Origin: Geomonas sp. RF6
Lineage (GTDB): Bacteria; Desulfobacterota; Desulfuromonadia; Geobacterales; Geobacteraceae
Direction: 5' to 3'
Assembly: GCF_021044625.1 (NCBI RefSeq)
Contig: NZ_CP087999.1
Location: 3,369,001-3,433,000 of the forward strand
Length of the DNA stretch: 64,000 nt
The notes under the pieces were generated by a model. That model did not search any database, was not told the origin of the DNA, and saw only the letters and a program-made list of their open reading frames with translations. The position numbers and the translations under genes were made by a program. Every line of letters begins with the position of its first letter. The first letter of the stretch is position 1. This document shows positions 36,553 through 45,368 of the stretch, piece after piece.

Positions 36553-38065
36553 GGCAACGCTCAATATTCTTGCAAAGACGGCCGGGTCGGTGCTCTTGAT
36601 GGTCTCGAGCGTTATCATGACCCGCTACCTCACGAAGGCCGCCTATGGCACGTACCTGCAGGCGATGCTCATAGTCAACACCGTTATCCTCCTCGCTTTC
36701 GTAGGGATACCGCAAAGCATCTACTACTACTTCCACGTCACTGCCGACAGGAAGAGGTTCATCTACAGGAACCTCCTCCTGAGCATCGCCATTGGAGGAG
36801 TGGTGGCCCTCGTCATGATCCTCTGTGCGGGGGGCATCAGCGCCCTCATGGGGAACGCCGAACTGGCAGGCTACGTCCCCTACATGGCGCTGATAATACT
36901 GCTGCAGGCTCCTCTCGGCTTCCGGGACTCGATCTTTTTCTCCTCCGGGGCGTTTGTAGCCAATTCCGGGAGCGTCCTCTGCTGCGCCCTTCTGGACTAC
37001 CTGCCCCTTTTCTGGGCAGTCGCCTGCGGGTTCGGCCTCAGAGAGATCTTCCTGCTGATGATAGTCTCCAAGGCGTTGGGGCTTTTCCTCTTCTTCATCC
37101 TCCTGAGGCGGTGCTGCCTGAGCCGGTGCGGGGGCTCTCCTGCGGATACCGGGGAGCATGTGACGCTGCTGGACCAGATTCGATACGCGGTTCCGATCAG
37201 CGCAGCGGGATATCTCGGAGTGGTCGGCAGCCAGCTGGACAAGTACGTCATATCGAACGGCTTCTCCCCCGCCCAGTTTGCCGTCTACTCCCGTGGCGCG
37301 ATGGAAGTCCCTTTCATTTCCACCATCACCTACCTCCTGAACGACATCACCCTCCCGCAGTACATCGCCGCCTACAAGGAAAGGAACGTTAAACTCCTTC
37401 TCGACCTGATGCACGCGAACATGGACAAGGTGGCAAAGATAAACCTCGCGGTTTTCGCCTTCCTCATGGTCGAGGCTCCACTGCTCATCGAGACTCTGTA
37501 CACGAAACAGTACGCGGAGGCGATTCCCGTTTTCAGGGTATACCTGCTGTCGCTTCTCTTCGGTGTAACGGTGTACAACATGATCCCCACTGTCAGCGGC
37601 AACACCAGGATGCTCCTGCATGCCACCGTCATCAGTATCGTGACGAAGATCTCCTGTTGCCTGCTCTTTCTCAAGATCATGGGCACAGTCGGCGTGGCTG
37701 CCGGCGTCTTTGCCGGTTCTTTCCTGTACGTCGTGTACCTCCTCGGGTGCTCCGTGCGGATACTGGGGGTGAAGTGGTCTGAGATCATGCCGTGGCGCCA
37801 TGTCGCGAAGATCTCAGCTGTCGCGGGTGCCGCCGGGGGCGCAACCTTCATCTTTCACCTCCTGTGGACGGGATGTGGTTTGCCTGAACGGTTGCCGGCC
37901 CTTGCTACCTTCTTTGTGATCTTTTGCTACGTCTACCTCTTCGCCCTCAACCTTGCCGGGCTCGTCAGCAGCGAAGACCATGGGTTCCTGAGAAGGTGGC
38001 TGCGGATCGATCCGTTTCTTTTCATCCCGGGGCGCAGGCGGCTCCCTGAAGCCTCGAGGGGGTAG
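36536..38065 (+). CDS. Wzx-type oligosaccharide flippase
   Basis: 509 residues with about twelve to fourteen hydrophobic segments spaced through the whole length. The N-terminus, LAKTAGSVLLMVSSVIMTRYLTKAAYGTYLQ, has the R-x-L-x-x-x-x-Y-G pattern of MOP/Wzx exporters. It moves lipid-linked repeat units across the inner membrane (family knowledge). It ends the main operon that starts at 17712. Confidence 0.87.
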   Translation: MRFADKATLNILAKTAGSVLLMVSSVIMTRYLTKAAYGTYLQAMLIVNTVILLAFVGIPQSIYYYFHVTADRKRFIYRNLLLSIAIGGVVALVMILCAGGISALMGNAELAGYVPYMALIILLQAPLGFRDSIFFSSGAFVANSGSVLCCALLDYLPLFWAVACGFGLREIFLLMIVSKALGLFLFFILLRRCCLSRCGGSPADTGEHVTLLDQIRYAVPISAAGYLGVVGSQLDKYVISNGFSPAQFAVYSRGAMEVPFISTITYLLNDITLPQYIAAYKERNVKLLLDLMHANMDKVAKINLAVFAFLMVEAPLLIETLYTKQYAEAIPVFRVYLLSLLFGVTVYNMIPTVSGNTRMLLHATVISIVTKISCCLLFLKIMGTVGVAAGVFAGSFLYVVYLLGCSVRILGVKWSEIMPWRHVAKISAVAGAAGGATFIFHLLWTGCGLPERLPALATFFVIFCYVYLFALNLAGLVSSEDHGFLRRWLRIDPFLFIPGRRRLPEASRG

Positions 38066-38196
38066 AGGGGAGTGGTGCTGGAAGCGGTGACCGCGCTGGC
38101 AGTCGATCGATCTTGTCCTGCCGCGGCAGGGGGAGCGCGAGAGACTCTGGCGGTAGGAGACAGGCACGCGTGTCCCCACTGCCGTGAAAAACGCGA

Positions 38197-38212
38197 AGGC
38201 TTAGACTTTGCC
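38197..38212 (+). promoter_or_regulatory. Possible sigma-54 promoter of the O-glycosylation ligase
   Basis: AAGGCTTAGACTTTGC has GG and GC ten bases apart, a good -12 (TTTGC) and a partial -24 (AGGC). The start would fall near 38223, about 45 bases before the gene. Moderate to weak match. Confidence 0.4.
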
Positions 38213-38267
38213 GCTGTCCACGATAACTAACTGCTGCAGCCGAGCCTCAGAAACGCAGGGGAATGAA

Positions 38268-39581
38268 ATGTCCATATCCTCCATTCTGTATCTTGCCTTC
38301 TTCCTCGCCGGAGCCGTGGCTACCATGTGGTACTCGCCCTTTTACGGCATCCTCCTGTATATGATGGAATACCTTGTCAATCCCCCTCAACGGTGGTGGT
38401 ATTCGGAGCTACCGCATCTCCGCTACTCTTTTCTGGTAATGTGCCTCGTGGTGATCAGCTACCTTGGAAACATGAAGAAGTTCACTCACAATCGAGTCCT
38501 TTCGCTGCCACAGGTGAAGTGGCTGGCGGGGCTCGTGGTACTGGTGGTGATCAGTTATCTCTGGGCCGTAGATCCGGAGGTGCACCACAAGTTTGCGACA
38601 CGGTACCTGAAGGTCCTGATGTTCGTCATCCTTGCCTACAAGGTGACCGACACACCGGAGAAAATGGAGGCACTCCTGGCAACATACCTGGTAGGCACGA
38701 GCTACCTCGCCCTCCTGATCTGGCAGACCGGACGGACCGGAGGGGGGAGGCTGGAAGGGATAGGGTGCGCCGACGGGAGCGATGCTAACGGCACCGCCGC
38801 GCTCCTTGCCACAGCGGTCCCCCTTTTCGTCTTCTATCTGCTGTTTATAAAAAGCAGGCCGCTGCAATTCGTATGTCTGGTGGGCCTTGCCTTCAACCTC
38901 AACGCTCTGATCCTTCTCAACAGCCGCGGGTCCTTTCTCGCCGTTACCTTTACCATCGCTTTCTTCTCCTGGAGGGTTCTGCGCGAGAAGGGGCTGATAG
39001 GGCAGAAGGCGAAAATCGTCGTGGGGGTCGTAGGCGTTGCGGCACTCTTTCTCTATCTCGCCGACGACGTCTTCTGGACCAGGATGTCTACCCTGAAGGA
39101 GGTGCAGGGCGCATCCGAGAAGGAGACCCACAGCAGGGTGGACTTCTGGCTCATGACGCCGAAGATGCTGGGTGATCACCCCCTCGGTGGCGGAGCCAGA
39201 ACCTACCACACGCTGAGCCCTTACTACCTCCCGAAGGAGTGGCTGACTAACGGGAAGAGGGCCGTTCACTCAACATGGTTCGAGGTGCTCTCCGACTATG
39301 GCTACCAAGGCTTGTGCTGCTTCATCGGCTACGTCGCTTCCGTCTTCGTGCTGGCGCGAAAGACACGACAGCGGCTCTCGGCTGCTGGAGCCACCTACCA
39401 TACCTTCCAGGCAACGGCACTGGAATCCTCGTGGCTTTCGCTGTTGATTGCCCTCTCCTTTATCAACGGGTTCTACGGTGAGCTTATGTACTGGCTTCCT
39501 TTCTTCATTGCAGCATTCGCCAACATCCATCTGTCCAGACCGGCGACTGTCGCGTTGGCCCCGCAGTCCTCCCTCGGATAA
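38268..39581 (+). CDS. Exosortase A-associated O-glycosylation ligase / Wzy-like polymerase
   Basis: 437 residues with many membrane segments. The N-terminus (LYLAFFLAGAVATMWYSPFYG, NPPQRWWY) is distinctive for the XrtA-associated O-antigen ligase family. The large loop has LNSRGSFLAV and HPLGGGARTYH, followed by HSTWFEVLSDYGY, the Wzy_C signature. Starts at ATG 38268; another ATG five bases upstream is in the wrong frame. A truncated second copy of its N-terminus occurs at 46768. Confidence 0.88.
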   Translation: MSISSILYLAFFLAGAVATMWYSPFYGILLYMMEYLVNPPQRWWYSELPHLRYSFLVMCLVVISYLGNMKKFTHNRVLSLPQVKWLAGLVVLVVISYLWAVDPEVHHKFATRYLKVLMFVILAYKVTDTPEKMEALLATYLVGTSYLALLIWQTGRTGGGRLEGIGCADGSDANGTAALLATAVPLFVFYLLFIKSRPLQFVCLVGLAFNLNALILLNSRGSFLAVTFTIAFFSWRVLREKGLIGQKAKIVVGVVGVAALFLYLADDVFWTRMSTLKEVQGASEKETHSRVDFWLMTPKMLGDHPLGGGARTYHTLSPYYLPKEWLTNGKRAVHSTWFEVLSDYGYQGLCCFIGYVASVFVLARKTRQRLSAAGATYHTFQATALESSWLSLLIALSFINGFYGELMYWLPFFIAAFANIHLSRPATVALAPQSSLG

Positions 39582-39618
39582 GCGAGCCACGACTGCAGGC
39601 AGAAGACCTCCTCACACC

Positions 39619-39869
39619 GCGCACCTTCGCCTCCCTCAAGAGGAGGCCTGCGGCCTGTCGATCTGCTCTCTCTCTACCGTTATGTTTGTGCAAATCGACA
39701 TGAGAAACGACTGGTACAGCAGGCGGCTGCGCCCCGGGAGTCCCACCGGGGAAGACCTCGCTACCTCGTGGACTGCACGTCCCGGTGTGGGGCCCCTCTG
39801 ATTGCAAAGGTCCGGGTGGACAGGGAGGCTTTCTTTGACTCGGCTGTGAACCATTTTACTGTTCCTTGA
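39619..39869 (+). pseudogene. Frameshifted C-terminal remnant of a transglutaminase-like gene
   Basis: The DNA aligns with 47720-47940 of the intact transglutaminase-like gene: CGCACCTTCGC, TACCGTTATG, ACATGAGAAACGACTGGT and CCCGGGAGTCCC are shared. Translated pieces in different frames match it in order: VDLLSLYRYV, then DMRNDWYSRRL and GSPTGEDLAT, then VRVDREAFFDSAVNHF. At least two frameshifts break it and the first two thirds are missing. It ends at TGA 39867-39869. Confidence 0.85.
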
Positions 39870-40190
39870 CGCGTCACATCTTACCTCGAACGGGGCGCTC
39901 CTCTTTTCGAGAAGCTGGCTGCGATCGTCGGCACCTCTCTGTGAAAGGGGTGACAATTGCGGGCTGCCGACAGCGAGGACCCCTCGTCAGTGGCCCTTTC
40001 CCCCTGTTGCGGCCCCTCCTGCGCAGGAAGAGGGGGCGCGTTCTCTGGCTTTAATGTGATATAATTAATTCTTCGGTGGCTGTACTGAAAACTGGGGTTG
40101 CGCTTTCCGTTCGTCCATCTGGAGGGAAGCCAGGAGGCCGCTCCGGACTCAGAGAACGTCCGGGGGACCTTGTCACAGGGAGGGCAGACA
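39870..40190. other. Intergenic region with promoter for the CapK-like gene
   Basis: No gene recognised. It contains the extended -10 promoter listed next and a GC-rich imperfect hairpin near 40010-40040 without a T-tract. Confidence 0.4.
40057..40065 (+). promoter_or_regulatory. Extended -10 sigma-70 promoter
   Basis: TGATATAAT is a perfect -10 with the extended TG element; no convincing -35. The start would be near 40072, leaving a leader of about 120 bases before the GTG at 40191. Confidence 0.55.
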
Positions 40191-41468
40191 GTGAAGATCC
40201 ACAAGTACCTTTACCTCGCGGGGGTCTGGCTGCGCAACAGGAAGATCTTCGACTGCTACAGGTCTTTGAAGGAGAGTGAGAAGTACGACCTGAAGACACT
40301 CCAGGAAATGCAGCTTGCCAGACTGCAGGATCTTCTTGTCCACGCGTATGGGAGGTCTCGCTTCTACAAAAATAAGTTTGATAGTTGCGGCTTCCATCCC
40401 TCCCACATCAGGAGCCTCCAGGACGTGGAAAAGATCCCGTGCAGCACGAAAGAGGAGGTGCTGGCAAATTGCGCGGCGATTCAAATAATGGACTGCGGCG
40501 AGAGGCTCTTTTACTCGGAAACGTCCGGAAGCACCGGAAGACCTCTGGTATTCTACCGCAACCAGGAATGGGATGCGTGGCACAACGCCTCGGTGTTCAG
40601 GGGATACTCCTGGCATCAGGTTGAGCCGTGGGAGCGGAGTGGTTACCTGTGGGGCTACAATATCGCACCCGCGAAGCGTCTGAAGATGAGGCTGCTGGAT
40701 TCCCTGCAGAACCGGTTCCGGCTCTTTTCCTACAAGGATGAAGATGTGGAAGAGTTTTCCAGGAAATTGCGCCATGCCCGTTTTCTGGAGGGCTACTCCT
40801 CGATGGTCTATGAAGTGGCGAAAAAGGTCAATGCGAATGCCCGTCACGGCTATAACCTGCAGATGGTAAAGGGCACCTCGGAGAAGATACTGGAGGTATA
40901 CCAGCGCGAGGCGCAGAGAGCGTTCGGTAGGAGGCTCGTCAGCGAGTACGGTTCTGCAGAAGGCGGGATCATCGCCTTTGAGTGTCCCGGTCGCAACATG
41001 CATATAAATATGGAGACATCGCTCGTAGAGGTCATAGAGGAGGAGATAGTGGTGACAAACCTCGTCTCCAGATCCTTTCCCATCATCCGCTACAAGCTGG
41101 GAGACTATGTGAGGGTAGACAGGGAGACGAAATGCTCATGTGGAATGGCGCATCAAATCATTACCGAAGTAACCGGAAGGGTAGGTGCCCTGATACACGG
41201 GAAGAAGCACACATATCCCAGTTTGACGCTTTACTATGTTTTCAAGAATCTGGCAGGAAGGAATCTGGTCTACAACTATCAGGTGGTGCAGGACACGAAA
41301 GGAAAGGTTGTTGCTTATCTGGAAAAGAAGCTTGAACCGGCCGAGACCTCCCTGATCCAGGGGGAGTTCCGCAAGTACTTCTCCGACGACCTGGAGGTGG
41401 TGATACAGGATGACTGTCAGCGAAGCGATTTCAGCGGCAAGAGAAAAGATTTCATATCGACCGTCTAG
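40191..41468 (+). CDS. CapK-like adenylate-forming enzyme (phenylacetate-CoA ligase family)
   Basis: 425 residues. The ATP-binding loop is SETSGSTGRPLVFYRN, and SEYGSAEGGIIAFECP and YKLGDYVRVD are later adenylation motifs. Paralogues in capsule and exosortase loci are annotated CapK; they are thought to activate a carboxylic acid for transfer onto the polymer, but this is unproven. GTG at 40191 is six bases after AGGGAGGG. An upstream in-frame ATG at 40098 lacks a ribosome-binding site. Confidence 0.83.
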   Translation: MKIHKYLYLAGVWLRNRKIFDCYRSLKESEKYDLKTLQEMQLARLQDLLVHAYGRSRFYKNKFDSCGFHPSHIRSLQDVEKIPCSTKEEVLANCAAIQIMDCGERLFYSETSGSTGRPLVFYRNQEWDAWHNASVFRGYSWHQVEPWERSGYLWGYNIAPAKRLKMRLLDSLQNRFRLFSYKDEDVEEFSRKLRHARFLEGYSSMVYEVAKKVNANARHGYNLQMVKGTSEKILEVYQREAQRAFGRRLVSEYGSAEGGIIAFECPGRNMHINMETSLVEVIEEEIVVTNLVSRSFPIIRYKLGDYVRVDRETKCSCGMAHQIITEVTGRVGALIHGKKHTYPSLTLYYVFKNLAGRNLVYNYQVVQDTKGKVVAYLEKKLEPAETSLIQGEFRKYFSDDLEVVIQDDCQRSDFSGKRKDFISTV

Positions 41469-41615
41469 CTTTGCCCCAGCATCGCAAACGCCGGCTCAAT
41501 GGCGAGTAGCCATGACACCGGGGGTCGCAAGTCCGGGGAAGTGCCTTCCTCCGCCGGGACGGGGCGGATAGAGATAGCAGGCAAGGAGTAGGGCCAACAG
41601 GATGCCAGAGAACCT

Positions 41616-42572
41616 ATGGATATCGCGTTTATAATACCAGCTAAGAACGAGGAAAAGAGGATCTCCGTTTGCCTTGCCGCCATCGAAGGCCTGAACAGGG
41701 ATGGCCATAACATAACTGTTGTGGTGGTTGACAACGGCTCGTCAGACAACACGGTGGAAATAGCGCAGAGATTCCATGCTCAGGTCTTCGTGCAGGTGGG
41801 CTCCACCATCGCACAGATGAGGAATCACGGAGCCGGCCGGGTCGCGGGAGATGTCGTAGTCTTTGTTGACGCAGATGTCGTCGTTGCGAAAGACTTTCTG
41901 GTCCGGGCCCTGCCGCATCTCGAAAGGGAGGAAATCGGTATCGTCACGGGGCGCATCGACATCCCCGGTGACAGTACGTGGGTGCAGAAGGCCTGGGAAC
42001 AGACCAGGAGAAAGAACAGGACGGTTGGCTACGTACAGTGGGCCTCGTCGATGAACATGGTAATGAAGAAGGAGCTTTTCCATGAGATAGGGGGGTTCTC
42101 CGAATCCCTGGTGACCTGCGAGGACGTGGATCTTTGCAGGAAGGTGACGTTGCATGGCAAGAAGATCCTTTATGATGACGAACTCGTAGTAACTCATCTG
42201 GGTGAAGCCAGGGATCTCTATGCACTGTACCTGAAGGAGAAGTGGAGGGGCAGAAGCCTCGCAAGCATCACGGTCTCGAGGACGTCGTTGCGCCAGTTTT
42301 TCAGTGTCGTTCAGTTCTATCTCTTTTCTTTTGCACTGGCTTTGAACCTTTACATTGCGGTATCTGCCGGACCTGTCCCCCTATCAGTGACACTTCCCGT
42401 GGTTCTCATGCTTCCTCTCTACAGAAGTGCACGAGCCGTGTGCCGCGGGGCAGAAGTCAGATTCTTCGGCCCCCTTATCATCGTCTGGATGGTTTATTAC
42501 GTGGCCAGAAGTGCATCTCTGTGGCACGGGCATTTCCAGAAAATGTTCACTCCCCGGGGAGGGACATCATGA
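41616..42572 (+). CDS. Family 2 glycosyltransferase, paralogue of the one at 19608
   Basis: 318 residues: FIIPAKNEEKRISVCL, VVVDNGSSDNT, VFVDADVVV, TWVQKAWEQTRRKN, SSMNMVMKKELF and VTCEDVDLCRKV. The C-terminal half is hydrophobic with two to three membrane segments. Motif order and spacing match the protein at 19608, so it arose by duplication within the locus. Its stop overlaps the ATG of the next gene. Confidence 0.85.
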   Translation: MDIAFIIPAKNEEKRISVCLAAIEGLNRDGHNITVVVVDNGSSDNTVEIAQRFHAQVFVQVGSTIAQMRNHGAGRVAGDVVVFVDADVVVAKDFLVRALPHLEREEIGIVTGRIDIPGDSTWVQKAWEQTRRKNRTVGYVQWASSMNMVMKKELFHEIGGFSESLVTCEDVDLCRKVTLHGKKILYDDELVVTHLGEARDLYALYLKEKWRGRSLASITVSRTSLRQFFSVVQFYLFSFALALNLYIAVSAGPVPLSVTLPVVLMLPLYRSARAVCRGAEVRFFGPLIIVWMVYYVARSASLWHGHFQKMFTPRGGTS

Positions 42573-43981
42573 AGAAGTCCTTTAAAACGGCCTTTTCCCT
42601 GGCAGCTACTCTGGCGGTCTTCCTTTATGGCGGCGATAGCAAAGGAGCAAGCTGGCAGGAGGTCCTGCAAAGCCGGTACGACATCGTCGAGACCTTCGAT
42701 GAGCTACGAGACTGGACCCCTGGTGGCCAATGGTACTCCGCCGCCGGTTGCCCGACCTGTCCCTCTGACACAACACTTCCCCGGAGGCTCGACGGGACGA
42801 AGTCGATCTGGGGGCTTTGGAACAACAAGGGGTTGGCCTTCCAGTACGATCCAGGGCGCGGGACCTTCGCCCCTGGTGACCTCATTACCGGTGGGACGTC
42901 CGGTGCCCGAGCTACGGTGCGGCAGGTATGGAACCTGGAGGGGAAGTGGTACATCCAGCTGACCGACGGCAACGGCGTTCGTGGAACCACGAACTTTGTG
43001 GCCGGCGAGCGCATCAGTTGCGGGTCAAAGACAGGGTCGAACCTGCAGTGGCCGCTTTTCATCGCCGACCACGGCCCAGGCAAAACCTGGCGGGGAAACG
43101 GAAAATCGCTGGTTATGGATATAGGCGACAACGACAATACCGACCCCCGGAACCCGACAATGGCGGGTTTGGGAGCGCAACGGATGGCCGCATTCCTTGG
43201 TGACGGAAGAAGTGGGAAAAGCGGCTACAAGAAGATACATGTTTTTTTCATGATGAAGGTCAGTCGCACCTTCTTCAATAAATCCCAAATGTCCGGGGCG
43301 ACCTCCGTTGCCGATGGGTACGATCCGGTATCGGTAGTAAAGGTCTTTGAACTGGACTCCGGCTTCACGGGGGTAAGCCAGTGGGGAATCCCGTCAGAGG
43401 CGGCTCAGGTTTCCGGACCTGATTCCCACCGTCTCAACGAGTACGGGCTGAACTACAGCATCTTCTACTTTATGGGGGGGGGGAAGTCATTCCCTCGGAG
43501 CATATTCTTCGGGGAAGGTACCCGTGTTGCTGGCGGCGCCTCGCGCAATTACCTAGTCAGCAGAAAGGGCGGCATCAGGCCGCTACGCAGGGGTACAAGC
43601 CTGGACATCGAGTCGTATATCGCGTCCGGCGACTGGTTCGGGGTCGAGGTGGCCTCCGACATTGGCACTCCTGGCAACAACGATGGAAGCTTGGACTTCT
43701 GGATTTACGACAAAAACGGTTCCGAGAAGGGGCACTACTCGGTACGCCGCGAAAACAGGGTGATGCATTTCGACCACTTCTACAACAAGTTCGTGCTGGG
43801 GGGGAACCGGCTGAGCCGCAGCGGCAAAACCGGTGGAAACGACAGCCGGTGGTGGATTGACGATGTAATCATCAATGGCTCCCGCATCGGGCCGAGCTAC
43901 TTCCTGCTGCTTAAGGGAACGACTTTGTCCACCGTCCCCTCATCCACTCCGACTAAAGGGACAATCCCCAGCGGCCAGTGA
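42569..43981 (+). CDS. Secreted protein of unknown function, short paralogue
   Basis: 470 residues. A signal peptide (MKKSFKTAFSLAATLAVFL) is followed by a single beta-rich domain: FDELRDWTPGGQWYS, SIWGLWNNKGLAF, GDLITGGTSGARATV, DIGDNDN, VFFMMKVS, FWIYDKNG and RWWIDDVIINGSRIG. The alternating aromatic and glycine pattern and absence of membrane helices suggest a carbohydrate-binding or lectin-like fold, but no family can be named. The N-terminal 440 residues of the protein at 48978 are a clear paralogue. The ATG overlaps the previous stop; GGGGAGGG precedes it. Confidence 0.75.
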   Translation: MKKSFKTAFSLAATLAVFLYGGDSKGASWQEVLQSRYDIVETFDELRDWTPGGQWYSAAGCPTCPSDTTLPRRLDGTKSIWGLWNNKGLAFQYDPGRGTFAPGDLITGGTSGARATVRQVWNLEGKWYIQLTDGNGVRGTTNFVAGERISCGSKTGSNLQWPLFIADHGPGKTWRGNGKSLVMDIGDNDNTDPRNPTMAGLGAQRMAAFLGDGRSGKSGYKKIHVFFMMKVSRTFFNKSQMSGATSVADGYDPVSVVKVFELDSGFTGVSQWGIPSEAAQVSGPDSHRLNEYGLNYSIFYFMGGGKSFPRSIFFGEGTRVAGGASRNYLVSRKGGIRPLRRGTSLDIESYIASGDWFGVEVASDIGTPGNNDGSLDFWIYDKNGSEKGHYSVRRENRVMHFDHFYNKFVLGGNRLSRSGKTGGNDSRWWIDDVIINGSRIGPSYFLLLKGTTLSTVPSSTPTKGTIPSGQ

Positions 43982-44023
43982 GCAGGACTCGGCCAAACAG
44001 GAGCACGTTCACAAGGAGGGTAC

Positions 44024-45133
44024 ATGCCCGGTGACGATCGCGATCTATCTTTTACCGCTGTAGGGGACCTCATGCTCGGGGACTCCGCGAAGTGCGTAGG
44101 GTTCGGCGTCAGGTCAGCCACCTCGAGATCCGGTTTTGGCTACCTGTTCCAGAAGATCTGCAACTTTCTCGAGGGTGACATAGTCTTTGCCAACCTGGAA
44201 TGTGTGGTCGGCGACCACGACTTCTGTCGCTGGAGTTTCAGGAAAGCGCAGATGAGGGGAGCTCCGGGAGCAGTAACAGCACTCCGCGAAGCAGGAATCA
44301 CCGTGCTCAATGTCGCCAACAATCACGCAATGCAGCACGGGGAGGTCGGCTTCAGGGCTACCTGTCGGGCCATAGAAGAGGCAGGGCTCCATGTCGTGGG
44401 ACTGCGCGGCACAGGAAGGTACCTGTGCCACCCCCTGGTCCTTGATCTACGCGGGAAAAAAGTCGGCATCCTGGGGTATGGATGTACCACGGAGAACTAC
44501 TGCAGAAACACCCCTCTGTACGCCCAGGGACACCCCCCCCAGATCATCGCTGACACCGCAATGTTGAGCGAGGAGTGCGACAAGGTCGTGGTCAGCCTCC
44601 ACTGGGGGGACGAGTTTGTTTCGGGGCCTTCCGCGGAGATTGTCGACCTCGGGAGAAAGGTGATAGATGCCGGCGCTTGCCTTGTAGTAGGACATCACCC
44701 GCACGTACTGCAAGAAGCGGAGGCTTACCGCGACGGGATAATCCTCTACAGCCTGGGAAACTTTGTATCGGACATGCTGTGGGATGATCCGTTGCGGAAG
44801 GGGATAATTGTCACCTGCGATGTAGGTGCCACGACGCAAATCCGCAAAACCGTGCTTGTGGAGACCTGCGACGACTACAGCGTCGCCCCGCTGGCAGTTG
44901 CGGAGCACTACCCGGTTTCCCACTGCTCACGCGTTCCGGCAGAGTATGAGTCATATGTGGAGAGACTGCGCCTGCGGAACAGAAACCTTTCCCACCTCCA
45001 TGTGGCGAAGAACTTCCACCGGTACAACCCCGCAATCCTGGCGCAGATAGCCTTTCAATCCCTGCGGAGCGCGCTGCATCTCCAGGACGCCAGTCCCGGG
45101 CGTCGATCCGTGCGCCACTATCCTCATCCCTGA
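44024..45133 (+). CDS. CapA family protein (PgsA-like metallophosphatase fold)
   Basis: 369 residues. FTAVGDLMLGD, FANLECVVG, VLNVANNHAMQHG, VVSLHWGDEF, VVGHHPHVLQ and ILYSLGNFVSD are the ordered metal-site motifs of the CapA family. Members help make or release poly-gamma-glutamate and other capsules; here the role is open. No signal peptide. ATG follows AGGAGGG. Confidence 0.85.
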   Translation: MPGDDRDLSFTAVGDLMLGDSAKCVGFGVRSATSRSGFGYLFQKICNFLEGDIVFANLECVVGDHDFCRWSFRKAQMRGAPGAVTALREAGITVLNVANNHAMQHGEVGFRATCRAIEEAGLHVVGLRGTGRYLCHPLVLDLRGKKVGILGYGCTTENYCRNTPLYAQGHPPQIIADTAMLSEECDKVVVSLHWGDEFVSGPSAEIVDLGRKVIDAGACLVVGHHPHVLQEAEAYRDGIILYSLGNFVSDMLWDDPLRKGIIVTCDVGATTQIRKTVLVETCDDYSVAPLAVAEHYPVSHCSRVPAEYESYVERLRLRNRNLSHLHVAKNFHRYNPAILAQIAFQSLRSALHLQDASPGRRSVRHYPHP

Positions 45134-45257
45134 ATCTGCCAGCGGCATGGCCTCCTTTCCACCAGTGCCGCGAACCGTTGTGAAGAGACGTTTCGGTCCG
45201 AGGCCCCCTCTGCCCCGTCTCGCCCGGTAAGGAAGAGTCTTCGATTACATCCTTGCA

Positions 45258-45285
45258 TTGAAAAGAATTTATCTTGTACTAGACT
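45258..45285 (+). promoter_or_regulatory. Candidate sigma-70 promoter
   Basis: TTGAAA, 16 bases, TAGACT. Both halves are partial matches. It lies in the 235-base gap before the next glycosyltransferase. Confidence 0.3.
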
Positions 45286-45368
45286 GGTCGAGATACCTGA
45301 CTCATCCGGATCTACCCCACCGCAACTGCCTTCCGCTGCCTTCATACGATCATTTGAAAGGGAAAGAA

